Below are positions 8,261 to 19,089 of a stretch of 64,000 bases of DNA, piece after piece; position 1 is the first letter of the stretch, and each line of letters starts with the position of its first letter. The notes under the pieces were generated by a model. The model was not told where the DNA came from. It saw only the letters and a list, made by a program, of their open reading frames with translations, and did no database searches. This stretch comes from Bradyrhizobium sp. in8p8 (lineage in GTDB: Bacteria > Pseudomonadota > Alphaproteobacteria > Rhizobiales > Xanthobacteraceae). Both the position numbers and the translations under genes were made by a program. The stretch lies in assembly GCF_000426845.1 (NCBI RefSeq), contig NZ_AUGD01000001.1, positions 1,051,680 to 1,115,679 of the forward strand, written 5' to 3'.

Positions 8261-10006
8261 ATGACTTCTATGAACGACAATAGCTATTCCGGCGCGACCG
8301 AAGCCGAACTCGGTTTTCTCAAGGAAATCGTTAGAATGCTGCCGGCCGGCCTCACCGTGCAGGACGCGCAGGGTGAGCTTCTGCTGGTCAACGATGCCGC
8401 CGCCGCCCAGCTCGGCATCGACGGCAGCCGTCCCTTGGCCGACCTCGCACCGCGACGCGAAGCCTGCCGGCAGGCACTGAGCGCCGGCCAGGCGGTCGTG
8501 ACGGAGGAAGCGCTTCACGCCGGCGCCGCGCGGCAGGTGCTGCTCACGACCCATCGTCCCGTTCGCCTCGCCGGGCGCGAGCTCCTGATCTCGGCATCCT
8601 CCGACATCACCGAGCAGAAGAATTTCGAAGACCAGCTGTTCCGCTCGGCATATTTCGACGAGTTGACGGGATTGCCCTCGCGGCGCGTGATCGAGCATCG
8701 CGCCAACAATCTGCTGGCGAGGGATCGCGGCGGGGAGCGATTCGCGCTGGCCTTTCTCGACGTCGACAATTTCAAGCACATCAACGACTATTACGGTCAC
8801 GCCGTCGGAGACGCGCTGCTGGTCGAACTGTCGAAGCGGCTCGGGCGCGACCTGCGCGATTCCGACATGCTGTCGCGCATCTCCGGCGACGAATTTCTGC
8901 TGCTGCTCTCCCCGATCCAGAGCCAGGAGGAAGTCGCCGAATTCATGCAATCGACACTGGAGCGGCTGACCGCGCCGTTCTTCATCGACAATTCGGAGAT
9001 CTTCGCCTCGACCTCGGTCGGCATCAGCCTCTATCCGGACCACGGACGCAGCTTCGAGACGTTGCGGCAGAACGCCGACATCGCGATGTACCGCATCAAG
9101 AACAACGGCAAGGGGCTGGCGGCCTTCTTCGACGCCAGCATGGAGCGCGAGGCGCAGGCGCGTATGAAGGTCGAGCAGTCGCTGCGGCTCGCCATCCTGG
9201 AAAAACGCTTCTGCTGCGCCTTCCAGTCCAAGGTCGACATCCGCACGCAGGCCGTAAAAGGCATCGAGGCCTTGGTGCGCCTGCGCGACGACGAAGGCGT
9301 GATCCAGGCGCCCGGCTCGTTCATCAATCTTGCCGGAGAGCTCGGGCTGATCGACGAGCTGACCCATCTCGTGCTCGCCGAGATCGTCAAATCGATCGAC
9401 CTGATCAACGACACATTCGGCGCGGAAGCGACCATCAGCATCAACGTCGCCGCCAAGCAGGCCGGCAATCCCGAGTTCATGCGCAGCTTTGCGCAGGCGC
9501 TGGACGAGACCGGCTTTCCCCAGCGTTTCATGATCGAGGTGACGGAAGACGCCTTCGTCGCCAAGAATCATTTCCAGACCGAGATCCTGCCGATGTTCCG
9601 CAAGCTCGGCGTCGGCATCTCCATCGACGATTTCGGCACCGGCTATTCCTCGCTCTCCGCGCTCGCCGACATCACCGCCGACGAGATCAAGATCGACCGC
9701 TCCTTCATCACCGACATCCATAAGCGCCCGCGCAGCCAGGGCATCCTGCGCGCGATCGAATCCTTGAGCGAAGCGCTCGGCATGACGGTGATCGCCGAAG
9801 GCCTCGAATCCCACGAGGAGCTCGCCTATCTCCAGGCGGCAACGAAGATCCGCTACGCGCAGGGCTATTACTTCTCCCGGCCGATCTTCCTGGAGGAGCT
9901 GAAGCTCGCAACGCCGGCCTCCAGCGAGGCGCGGATCAGCGTGGCGAGCCGGCCGGTGCAACACAATCGCCAAGGCTATTCCCGGGCGAGCGGGTATCGA
10001 AGGTAG
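8261..10006 (+). CDS. PAS-GGDEF-EAL c-di-GMP enzyme
   Basis: A 581-residue cytosolic protein with an N-terminal PAS-like sensor (about 15-125), a GGDEF domain and an EAL domain. The diguanylate cyclase signature is SGDEF rather than GGDEF and is preceded by RDSD five residues upstream, a proper I-site. The EAL half keeps EALVR, an Asn in SINVAAKQ, DDFGTGYSSL, the Lys of IKIDRSF and AEGLES, so phosphodiesterase activity looks intact. The ATG at 8261 (MTSMNDN) is preferred over 8231. Net direction of c-di-GMP turnover cannot be told from sequence. Confidence 0.9.
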   Translation: MTSMNDNSYSGATEAELGFLKEIVRMLPAGLTVQDAQGELLLVNDAAAAQLGIDGSRPLADLAPRREACRQALSAGQAVVTEEALHAGAARQVLLTTHRPVRLAGRELLISASSDITEQKNFEDQLFRSAYFDELTGLPSRRVIEHRANNLLARDRGGERFALAFLDVDNFKHINDYYGHAVGDALLVELSKRLGRDLRDSDMLSRISGDEFLLLLSPIQSQEEVAEFMQSTLERLTAPFFIDNSEIFASTSVGISLYPDHGRSFETLRQNADIAMYRIKNNGKGLAAFFDASMEREAQARMKVEQSLRLAILEKRFCCAFQSKVDIRTQAVKGIEALVRLRDDEGVIQAPGSFINLAGELGLIDELTHLVLAEIVKSIDLINDTFGAEATISINVAAKQAGNPEFMRSFAQALDETGFPQRFMIEVTEDAFVAKNHFQTEILPMFRKLGVGISIDDFGTGYSSLSALADITADEIKIDRSFITDIHKRPRSQGILRAIESLSEALGMTVIAEGLESHEELAYLQAATKIRYAQGYYFSRPIFLEELKLATPASSEARISVASRPVQHNRQGYSRASGYRR

Positions 10007-10158
10007 GACGCGGAGCGGCGCAACACGCACCATTGTCGTTCCGTGGCGCGAAGCGAACCCGGGACGACCGCGATTGCGGAGCTGGCTTCAGCGTCATTTC
10101 CCCTTTGAAATTGCTGGCATTTTGCTGATACACAGGCGGACGCCGCCTGGGATATGTC

Positions 10159-11601
<1,443 letters not shown>

Positions 11602-11618
11602 GTTTTGAGACATGAAAC

Positions 11619-11643
11619 TGTCCGGAGTCTCGGAATCCGGACA
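11619..11643. promoter_or_regulatory. Inverted repeat, candidate enhancer (UAS) for the sigma-54 activator
   Basis: Perfect 8-bp arms TGTCCGGA (11619-11626) and TCCGGACA (11636-11643) are separated by nine bases, so arm centres lie 17 bp apart. It sits about 80 bp upstream of the sigma-54 promoter at 11721, directly after the activator gene. That position and symmetry fit a dimeric Fis-type HTH binding site. Confidence 0.65.
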
Positions 11644-11720
11644 CGGTGCCGGGCTACTCTTTGACGCCGGCATGTGGGAATTGCCGCAACTTCGGCCGCT
11701 TTCCGCGAACCAGCGGCATC

Positions 11721-11736
11721 TGGCGCGGACCTTGCT
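11721..11736 (+). promoter_or_regulatory. Sigma-54 (-24/-12) promoter
   Basis: TGGCGCGGACCTTGCT fits TGGCRCG-N4-TTGCW exactly, with 10 bp between the invariant GG and GC. It lies about 105 bp upstream of the GTG start of the CoA-transferase gene and just downstream of a sigma-54 activator gene. It should drive the CoA-transferase and perhaps the importer that follows. Confidence 0.82.
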
Positions 11737-11841
11737 ATCTCTGTCTTCTCGCGCGGGAGCAAGCTGTTCCAGGGCAGCTCCCCACGCTAAGATCAACGCA
11801 CAAGAACAACGGCATACGGTCGAGGGATCGGGAGGAACGCC

Positions 11842-13866
11842 GTGAGCCATCACCCAGCTCTGCCCTATCTGCGCAATTCCGAGAAGGGCAAGGTCGTCTC
11901 GGCGGCCGAGGCCGTCATGCTGATCCGCGACGGTGACACCGTCGCGACCGGCGGCTTCGTCGGCATCGGCTTTGCCGAGGAGATCGCGATCGCGCTGGAG
12001 GAGCTCTATCTGTCCCATGAGGGCGATGCGCCCTACACGCAGGGCAAGCCGCGCAATCTGACGCTGGTCTATGCAGCCGGACAGGGCGACGGCGGGCAGC
12101 GCGGCCTCAATCATTTCGCGCATGAAGGACTGGTCCGGCGCGTGATCGGCGGGCACTGGGGCCTTGCGCCCAGACTGCAGCAGCTCGCGATCGCGAACCA
12201 GATCGAGGCCTACAACCTGCCGCAGGGCGTGATCACGCATCTGTTTCGCGACATCGCCGCGCGCCGGCCCGGCCACATCACCCGCGTCGGCATGGGCACC
12301 TTCGTGGATCCCCGGCACGGCGGCGGCAAGCTGAACGCACGCACCACCGAGGACATGGTGGAGCTGATCAAGATCGGCGGCGAAGACTGCTTGCTCTACA
12401 AGACGTTTCCGATCCAGGTCGGGATCATCCGCGCCACCACGGGCGATCCCGACGGCAATCTCACCATGGAGAAGGAGGCGCTGACGCTGGAGGCGCTGGC
12501 CATTGCCATGGCGGCGCATAATTCCGGCGGCATCGTCATCGCCCAGGTCGAACGCGTGGCGGAGGCCGGCAGCCTCAATCCGCGCCAGGTGAAGATTCCC
12601 GGCATCCTCGTCGACTGCGTCGTGGTGTCGAGGCCGGAGAACCACTGGCAGACTTTCGGCACGCAGTACAATCCGGCTTTTTCGAGCGAGATCCGCGTCC
12701 GCGCGGCCTCGCTGCCGGTGATGCCGATCAGCGAGCGCAAGATCATCGCCCGGCGCGCCGCGCTGGAGGTGAAGGCCAACAGCGTCGTCAATCTCGGCAT
12801 CGGCATGCCCGAAGGGATCGCCTCCGTCGCCAATGAAGAGCGGATCATCGATCTCATCACGCTGACGGCGGAGCCGGGCGTGATCGGCGGCATCCCGGCG
12901 AGCGGCATCGATTTCGGCGCGGCGATCAACACGCAGGCGGTGATCGACCAGCCCTATCAGTTCGACTTCTACGACGGCGGCGGTCTCGATGCCGCGTTCC
13001 TCGGGCTTGCCCAGGTCGATCGCGCCGGCAACCTCAATGTCAGCAAGTTCGGGCCGAAGCTTGCGGGCGCCGGCGGCTTCATCAACATCAGCCAGAACGC
13101 CAAGGAGGTCGTCTTCGTCGGAACGTTCGGCGCGGGCAAGCAGCGCATCAAAGTGAATGACGGCAAGCTCGTCATCCTCGACGAAGCCAAGTCGCGCAAG
13201 TTCGTCGATCGCGTCGAGCACGTCACCTTCAGCGGTCCGTTTGCCGCCGCGCGCAAGCAGCGCGCGCTGTACGTCACCGAGCGTTGCGTGTTCGAGCTCA
13301 GGGCGGACGGGCTCGAGCTCACCGAAGTTGCGCCGGGTATCGACATCGAGCGTGACATTCTGCGGCTGATGGATTTCAAGCCGCTGATCCCGCGCGACCC
13401 GGCTATGATGGACGAGCGCATCTTCCGCGAAGGCCTGATGGACCTGCGCGAGCGCCTGCTCACCATCCCGCTCGACCAGCGCTTCACGCTGGACGAGCAG
13501 CAGAACCTGTTCTTCGTCAATCTGGAACGCTATCCGCTGCGCAGCAAGGCCGAGATCGACACCATCGCCGCCATCGTCGAGGCCCGCCTGGCGCCGCTCG
13601 GACGCCGGGTCTACGCCATCGTCAATTATGACAATTTTTCCATCCTGCCGGAGCTAATGGACGATTATTCGGCGATGGTGCGCAGCCTCGTCGATCGCTT
13701 CTATTCCGGCGTGTCGCGCTACACGACGTCGGGCTTCCTGCGCATCAAACTCGGCGAAGCTCTGGAGAAACGCGGCGTCGCGCCGCACATCTTCGAGAGC
13801 GCGGAAGAAGCGCAGTCGGACTGGCGCCAGGTCGAGGCTGGCGCAGCGAGGCAGGCCCAAAGATGA
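11842..13866 (+). CDS. Fused acyl-CoA:acetate/3-ketoacid CoA-transferase
   Basis: A 674-residue family I CoA-transferase with alpha and beta halves fused. The first half has [14 protein letters not shown] and [20 protein letters not shown]. The second half has [17 protein letters not shown], with the catalytic Glu expected at about residues 332-333, as in YdiF-type enzymes. It moves CoA between short-chain acyl-CoA and acetate or a keto acid. It is about 140 residues longer than YdiF, with an added C-terminal domain. The start is GTG, with GGAGG eight bases upstream. The sigma-54 promoter upstream and the ABC importer downstream suggest use of an imported acid or amino acid. Confidence 0.88.
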   Translation: MSHHPALPYLRNSEKGKVVSAAEAVMLIRDGDTVATGGFVGIGFAEEIAIALEELYLSHEGDAPYTQGKPRNLTLVYAAGQGDGGQRGLNHFAHEGLVRRVIGGHWGLAPRLQQLAIANQIEAYNLPQGVITHLFRDIAARRPGHITRVGMGTFVDPRHGGGKLNARTTEDMVELIKIGGEDCLLYKTFPIQVGIIRATTGDPDGNLTMEKEALTLEALAIAMAAHNSGGIVIAQVERVAEAGSLNPRQVKIPGILVDCVVVSRPENHWQTFGTQYNPAFSSEIRVRAASLPVMPISERKIIARRAALEVKANSVVNLGIGMPEGIASVANEERIIDLITLTAEPGVIGGIPASGIDFGAAINTQAVIDQPYQFDFYDGGGLDAAFLGLAQVDRAGNLNVSKFGPKLAGAGGFINISQNAKEVVFVGTFGAGKQRIKVNDGKLVILDEAKSRKFVDRVEHVTFSGPFAAARKQRALYVTERCVFELRADGLELTEVAPGIDIERDILRLMDFKPLIPRDPAMMDERIFREGLMDLRERLLTIPLDQRFTLDEQQNLFFVNLERYPLRSKAEIDTIAAIVEARLAPLGRRVYAIVNYDNFSILPELMDDYSAMVRSLVDRFYSGVSRYTTSGFLRIKLGEALEKRGVAPHIFESAEEAQSDWRQVEAGAARQAQR

Positions 13867-13972
13867 TGCATGCTAAAAAGCCAGCGCCCGCTCCACCGCA
13901 AGGTTCAATTGCAATGTTCGTAAGCTTGTGCAAATCGCTGTTGCCGAGAAACTTTAGATCAGGAGGACCATC

Positions 13973-15157
13973 GTGCGTCGATCACTCATCTTAACAACAA
14001 CCATTCTCGCGCTCGCCGCGGGCTCCTCCGCACGGGCCGAGGATCTCAAGATCGGGCTGATCTATGGCAAGACCGGCCCGCTCGAGGCCTATGCCAAACA
14101 GACCGAGACCGGCCTGAAGATGGGTTTCGAATACGCCACCAAAGGCAGCATGACGCTCGACGGCCGCAAGATCGTCATCATCACCAAGGACGACCAGAGC
14201 AAGCCGGATCTTGCGAAGGCCGCGCTCGCCGAAGCCTATCAGGATGACAAGGTCGATATCGCGATCGGCACGACCTCGTCGGCCGCCGCGCTCGCCATTC
14301 TCCCCGTCGCCGAGGAGAACAAGAAGATCTTGATCGTCGAGCCCGCGGTCGCGGACCAGATTACCGGCGAGAAGTGGAATCGCTACATCTTCCGCACCGG
14401 GCGCAACTCCTCGCAGGACGCGATCTCCAACGCGGTGGCGATCGGCAAGCAGGGCGTCACCGTCGCGACGCTGGCGCAGGACTATGCCTTCGGCCGCGAC
14501 GGCGTCGCAGCCTTCAAGGAGGCGCTCGCCAAGACCGGCGCGACGCTCGCAGCCGAAGAATATGCACCGACCTCGACCACCGACTTCACCGCTGTCGGCC
14601 AGCGCCTGTTCGACGCACTGAAGGACAAGCCCGGCCGCAAGGTGATCTGGGTGATATGGGCCGGCGCTGGCAATCCGCTGGCCAAGCTTCAGGACATGGA
14701 CCCGAAGCGCTACGGCATCGAGCTCTCAACGGGCGGCAACATCCTGCCGGCGCTCGCGGCCTATAAGAGCCTGCCCGGCATGGAAGGGGCGACCTACTAC
14801 TACTATGAAATCCCGAAGAACCCGGTGAACGACTGGCTGGTCGCCGAGCACCAGAAGCGCTTCAACGCACCGCCGGACTTCTTCACCGCAGGCGGTTTCG
14901 CCGCTGCGATGTCCGTCGTCGCCGCCGTCACCAAGGCGAAGTCGACCGACACCGAGAAGCTGATCACCGCGATGGAAGGCCTGGAGTTCGACACGCCCAA
15001 GGGCAAGATGGTGTTCCGCAAGGAAGACCATCAGGCGCTGCAGAGCATGTATCACTTCAAGGTCAAGGTCGATCCGAACGTCGCCTGGGCGGTGCTCGAG
15101 CCCGTGCGCGAGCTGAAGATCGAGGACATGGACGTTCCGGTCAAGAACAAGAGGTAA
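13973..15157 (+). CDS. livK: Branched-chain-type ABC importer, periplasmic binding protein
   Basis: A 394-residue periplasmic binding protein. Residues 1-22 form a signal peptide ending in SARA, followed by EDLKIGLIYGKTGPLEAYA, the usual start of the Peripla_BP_6 (LivJ/LivK) fold. A strong AGGAGG precedes the ATG by about seven bases. It captures an amino acid or small organic acid for the permease and ATPases encoded at 15332-18916. The true ligand may not be a branched-chain amino acid, since this family also binds short acids, amides and aromatics. The adjoining CoA-transferase favours a carboxylate. Confidence 0.85.
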   Translation: MRRSLILTTTILALAAGSSARAEDLKIGLIYGKTGPLEAYAKQTETGLKMGFEYATKGSMTLDGRKIVIITKDDQSKPDLAKAALAEAYQDDKVDIAIGTTSSAAALAILPVAEENKKILIVEPAVADQITGEKWNRYIFRTGRNSSQDAISNAVAIGKQGVTVATLAQDYAFGRDGVAAFKEALAKTGATLAAEEYAPTSTTDFTAVGQRLFDALKDKPGRKVIWVIWAGAGNPLAKLQDMDPKRYGIELSTGGNILPALAAYKSLPGMEGATYYYYEIPKNPVNDWLVAEHQKRFNAPPDFFTAGGFAAAMSVVAAVTKAKSTDTEKLITAMEGLEFDTPKGKMVFRKEDHQALQSMYHFKVKVDPNVAWAVLEPVRELKIEDMDVPVKNKR

Positions 15158-15159
15158 TA

Positions 15160-15300
15160 TGGTCACCTCTCCCGCGTGCGGGAGAGGTCGGTGCGAAGCG
15201 CCGGGTGAGGGCTTTCTCCTCTCGGGGATAGTTCCATTGCGGAAACACCCTCTCCCTACCCTCCCCCGCAAGCGGGGGAGGGAGCGCACCGCGACTGCGG
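15160..15300. repeat. Dispersed palindromic repeat inside the importer operon
   Basis: Contains CTCCCGCGTGCGGGAG and further on CTCCCCCGCAAGCGGGGGAG, two hairpins joined by a purine-rich spacer with GGTGAGGG and its inverse CCCTCTCC. This is a repeat type seen many times in Bradyrhizobium genomes. Placed between the binding-protein gene and the ATPase gene, it could stabilise the upstream message and lower expression of the downstream genes. Confidence 0.7.
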
Positions 15301-15331
15301 ATAAATCTAGCTTCATCATTTCCAGACACCC

Positions 15332-16108
15332 ATGCCGCTCACCCTCGAAACCCGCGACCTCACCATCCGCTTCGGCGGTCATGTCGCGGTCAACAATGTC
15401 TCCTGCACGTTTCGACCGGGCGAGCTCACGGCCATCGTGGGGCCGAATGGCGCCGGCAAGACCACCTATTTCAATCTGATCTCGGGCCAATTGCGCGCCT
15501 CGAACGGCAGCATCCTGTTCGACGGCGCCGACATCACCCAGCACTCCGCGCCGATGCGCACGCGCGCGGGCCTCGGCCGCGCCTTCCAGCTCACCAACCT
15601 GTTTCCGAACCTGTCGGTGGAAGAGAACGTGCGCCTCGCGGTGCAGGCCGCTAGCGGTACTCACTACGACATGCTGCGACCCTGGATGGTGCGTCGCGAC
15701 CTGATCGCACGGGCCGACGCCATTCTCGACCAGGTCGCGCTCGGCAGCCGCCGCGGCGGCGCCGCAACCGCACTGTCGCATGGCGACCAGCGCAAGCTCG
15801 AGGTGGCACTGATGATCGCGCTGGAGCCGAAAGTGTTCATGTTCGACGAGCCGACCGCCGGCATGAGCATCGACGAGGTGCCCGTCGTTCTCAACCTGAT
15901 CGCGCAGCTCAAGCAGGACGAGAGCAAGATCATTCTCCTCGTCGAGCACAAGATGGACGTGGTGCGCTCCCTCGCCGACCGCATCATCGTGCTGCATAAC
16001 GGCCAGCTCGTCGCGGACGGCAAGCCTGCCGAGGTGATCGCCTCGCCGATCGTGCAGGAAGCCTATCTCGGCGTCGCACCCAAGAATGCCACCGAGGGTG
16101 CAGCATGA
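15332..16108 (+). CDS. livG: Branched-chain-type ABC importer ATPase 1
   Basis: A 258-residue ABC ATPase of the LivG type. Walker A is GPNGAGKTT (about 37-45), Walker B VFMFDEPTAGMS. The signature loop reads LSHGDQRKLE, the usual LSHGEQ variant of LivG with Asp for Glu. It pairs with the second ATPase at the cytoplasmic face to power import. It overlaps the next gene by 4 nt (ATGA), implying translational coupling. Confidence 0.9.
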   Translation: MPLTLETRDLTIRFGGHVAVNNVSCTFRPGELTAIVGPNGAGKTTYFNLISGQLRASNGSILFDGADITQHSAPMRTRAGLGRAFQLTNLFPNLSVEENVRLAVQAASGTHYDMLRPWMVRRDLIARADAILDQVALGSRRGGAATALSHGDQRKLEVALMIALEPKVFMFDEPTAGMSIDEVPVVLNLIAQLKQDESKIILLVEHKMDVVRSLADRIIVLHNGQLVADGKPAEVIASPIVQEAYLGVAPKNATEGAA

Positions 16109-16827
16109 GCGATCTGTTGAAACTCTCCGGCGTGCACACCCATATCGGTCGCTACCACATCCTTCAGGGCATCGATCTTGCGGTGCCACAAGGTCAGGTC
16201 ACGATGCTGCTCGGCCGCAACGGCGCCGGCAAGACCACGACGCTGCGCACCGTCATGGGTCTCTGGCAGGCATCGAGCGGCGAAATCAGCCTTGCCGGCA
16301 AGCGCATCGAGAGCCTTGCCACCCCGGACATCGCGAAGCTCGGCGTCGGCTATGTGCCGGAGAGCATGGCGGTGTTCTCCGACCTCACGGTCAGGGAGAA
16401 CCTGGTGCTGGCGGCACGCGACGGGCCGCTCGACGACGCCCAGCTCGACTGGATCTTCGGCTTCTTCCCGGCACTGCGCCGGTTCTGGCTGTCGCGCGCC
16501 GGAAGCCTCTCCGGCGGGCAGAAGCAGATGCTGTCCATCGCCCGCGCGATCGTCGAGCCGCGCAAGCTCCTGCTGATCGACGAGCCGACCAAGGGGCTGG
16601 CGCCGGCGATCGTCATGGCGCTGATCGAGTGCCTGAAGGAGATCAAGCGCAAGGGCGCCACCATCCTGCTGGTCGAGCAGAATTTCTTCGCCGCCCGCGA
16701 GCTTGGCGACAATGTGCTGGTCATGGACAACGGCACCATCGTCCATCGCGGCGAGATGGCGGCGCTCGCCGCCGACGTGCCGCTGCAGGAGCGGCTGCTC
16801 GGCCTGAGCCTGGAGACGCATCAGTGA
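16105..16827 (+). CDS. livF: Branched-chain-type ABC importer ATPase 2
   Basis: A 240-residue ABC ATPase of the LivF type. Walker A is GRNGAGKTTT, signature LSGGQKQML, Walker B LLLIDEPTKGLAP, with the LivF-typical GLAP after Walker B. It starts inside the stop of livG and its own TGA overlaps the GTG start of the permease gene. It forms a heterodimer with the LivG-like ATPase. Confidence 0.92.
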   Translation: MSDLLKLSGVHTHIGRYHILQGIDLAVPQGQVTMLLGRNGAGKTTTLRTVMGLWQASSGEISLAGKRIESLATPDIAKLGVGYVPESMAVFSDLTVRENLVLAARDGPLDDAQLDWIFGFFPALRRFWLSRAGSLSGGQKQMLSIARAIVEPRKLLLIDEPTKGLAPAIVMALIECLKEIKRKGATILLVEQNFFAARELGDNVLVMDNGTIVHRGEMAALAADVPLQERLLGLSLETHQ

Positions 16828-17834
16828 CTGAACTTGCCGCAACCGATCCGCTGCCGAAACCGAAGCGCGATCTCGCGCCGATCCTGCTGCCGGTGGCGCT
16901 CGCGCTTCTCATGATCCCGCTGATCGGATCGCCGAGCTCCTGGCTGACCTTGACCGCCGCCAGCCTTGCCATGGGCATGATGATCTTCATCATGGCCTCG
17001 GGCCTGACGCTGGTGTTCGGCCTGATGGACGTGCTCAATTTCGGCCATGGCGCCTTCATCGCCGTCGGCGCCTATATCGCAACCCTGGTGCTGGCCCCGT
17101 TCGCGGCTTCCGTGCAGGCCGACTCGCTCTGGATGAACCTCGCGGTGCTGGGGCCGGCCGCGCTGCTCTCGATGGCGGTTTCGGGCGCGCTCGGCCTGGT
17201 CGTCGAGCGCGTGTTGATCCTCCCGGTCTACGGCCAGCATCTGAAGCAGATCCTGATGACGACGGGTGGCCTGATCGTCGCCGAGCAGACGCTGTATGCG
17301 CTGTGGGGGCCGCAGATCATCCCGATGCCGCTGCCGACGTCGCTGCGCGGCTCCTTCATCATAGGGGACGTCGCCATCGCCAAATACCGGGTGCTGGCGA
17401 TGCTGATCGGGCTCGCCGTCTTCATCGCCATCCAGCTCGTGCTCAACCGCACCAAGCTCGGCCTCCTGATCCGCGCCGGCGTCGAGAACCGCGAGATGGT
17501 CGAGGCGCTGGGCTATCGCATCCGCCGGCTGTTCCTCGGCGTGTTCATGACGGGATCGGCGCTGGCCGGCCTCGGCGGCGTGATGTGGGCGCTCTACCGC
17601 GAGCAGGTGCACGCCTCGATGAGCGACGAGCTCACCGTGCTCATCTTCATCGTCGTCATCATCGGGGGGCTGGGCTCGATCGGCGGCTGCTTCATCGGCG
17701 CGATCCTGGTGGCGATGGTGGCCAATTACGGCGGCTTCCTGGTGCCGAAACTCGCCCTCGTCTCCAACATCCTGCTGATGGTCGCCATTCTGATGTGGCG
17801 GCCGCGCGGCCTCTATGCGGTGACCAGCCGATGA
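16824..17834 (+). CDS. livH: Branched-chain-type ABC importer permease 1
   Basis: A 336-residue permease of the LivH type with eight or more hydrophobic helices and the conserved LVFGLMDVLNFGHGAF near residues 65-80. The start is GTG at 16824, overlapping the livF stop as GTGA. The longer in-frame ORF from 16086 is an artefact that runs through livF in another frame. The stop overlaps the next start (ATGATG). Confidence 0.9.
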   Translation: MTELAATDPLPKPKRDLAPILLPVALALLMIPLIGSPSSWLTLTAASLAMGMMIFIMASGLTLVFGLMDVLNFGHGAFIAVGAYIATLVLAPFAASVQADSLWMNLAVLGPAALLSMAVSGALGLVVERVLILPVYGQHLKQILMTTGGLIVAEQTLYALWGPQIIPMPLPTSLRGSFIIGDVAIAKYRVLAMLIGLAVFIAIQLVLNRTKLGLLIRAGVENREMVEALGYRIRRLFLGVFMTGSALAGLGGVMWALYREQVHASMSDELTVLIFIVVIIGGLGSIGGCFIGAILVAMVANYGGFLVPKLALVSNILLMVAILMWRPRGLYAVTSR

Positions 17835-18916
17835 TGATCCTCTCAGGCGATCCGCCGCGCAGCCGCGTTCTGACGCTCGTTCTCATTCTCATCATCCTGG
17901 CGCTGGCAGCGACGCCGTTCCTGTTTCCGGGGGCCAAGGCCCTGAACGTCGCGGCCAAGATCTGCGTCTTCGCCGCGCTGGTCGCCTCGTACGACCTCCT
18001 GCTCGGCTATACCGGCTCGGTGTCGTTCGCCCACACCATGTTCTACGGCATCGGCAGCTACGCCATCGCGATCGCGCTGTACGGAATGGGGCCGAACTGG
18101 GCGGCGGTCGCCACCGGCATCGTCACCGGCCTGCCGCTGGCCGCCCTGCTCGCGCTCGCGATCGGGCTGTTCTCGCTGCGGGTGGCCGCGATCTTCTTTG
18201 CCATGATCACGCTCGCGGTCGCCTCGGCTTTCCAGGTGCTGGCCTCGCAGCTGTCCTGGCTGACTGGCGGCGAGGACGGGCGCAGCTTCCAGCTGCCCGA
18301 GCTGCTTCGCCCCGGCACGATACTGATCTCCAAGAACCTGTTCGGCTTCGAGATCAACGGCCGCATCCTGACCTACTATCTGGTCTTCGCCGTCTCGGCG
18401 CTGATGATCCTCGCGCTGCTGCGTGTCGTGAACTCGCCATTCGGGCGCGTGCTCCAGGCCATCCGCGAAAATCGTTTCCGCGCCGAGGCGCTCGGCTTCC
18501 GCACCGTGTTCCACCTCACCTACGCCAATTGCATCGCGGCCCTCGTCGCCGCCAGCGCCGGCATCCTGAACGCGCTGTGGCTGCGCTATGCCGGCCCCGA
18601 TACGTCGCTGAGCTTCTCGATCATGCTGGACATCCTGCTGATGGTCGTGATCGGCGGCATGGGCACGATCTACGGCGCGATCATCGGCGCCACCATCTTC
18701 ATCCTGGCCCAGAACTATCTTCAGGCGCTGATGGGTGCCGCCTCCACGGCAGCGGGCGAAGCGGGCCTGCCGCTGCTGCCGGGGCTGCTGCATCCAGACC
18801 GCTGGCTGCTGTGGCTCGGGCTGCTGTTCATCGCCAGCGTCTATTTCTTCCCGACCGGCGTGGTGGGGCGGCTGCGCAATCCCGCCGGAGACAAGAGCGG
18901 CGGCAGATCGCATTAA
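17831..18916 (+). CDS. livM: Branched-chain-type ABC importer permease 2
   Basis: A 361-residue permease of the LivM type. It contains YDLLLGYTGSVSFAHTMFYG (about 56-75) and RAEALGF, the cytoplasmic coupling segment contacted by the ATPases. The ATG at 17831 overlaps the livH stop. It closes the five-gene importer operon. The C-terminus is hydrophobic and ends in a basic tail. Confidence 0.9.
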   Translation: MMILSGDPPRSRVLTLVLILIILALAATPFLFPGAKALNVAAKICVFAALVASYDLLLGYTGSVSFAHTMFYGIGSYAIAIALYGMGPNWAAVATGIVTGLPLAALLALAIGLFSLRVAAIFFAMITLAVASAFQVLASQLSWLTGGEDGRSFQLPELLRPGTILISKNLFGFEINGRILTYYLVFAVSALMILALLRVVNSPFGRVLQAIRENRFRAEALGFRTVFHLTYANCIAALVAASAGILNALWLRYAGPDTSLSFSIMLDILLMVVIGGMGTIYGAIIGATIFILAQNYLQALMGAASTAAGEAGLPLLPGLLHPDRWLLWLGLLFIASVYFFPTGVVGRLRNPAGDKSGGRSH

Positions 18917-19089
18917 GCGGGGATTCATGATGCAGCGCGTCGGTTGCCGCGCGCGCCGCACAACCGTGACGCGTCTCCCGCTCCGATGCATGCGGCCAGG
19001 CTGCGCAACTGGATTAATCCTTAGGTAACTGGTTTTCCTAAGGTTTGCGCCATTTGTGCGGTGTATTCCTCTCCCTCCAAGGAGAGGGA

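Noticed and set aside
10015..10090. Possible third copy of a Bradyrhizobium palindromic repeat
   Set aside because: GTCGTTCCGTGG and CCCGGGACGAC resemble arms of the other repeats, but the pairing is broken and the boundaries unclear, so it is not listed as a feature.
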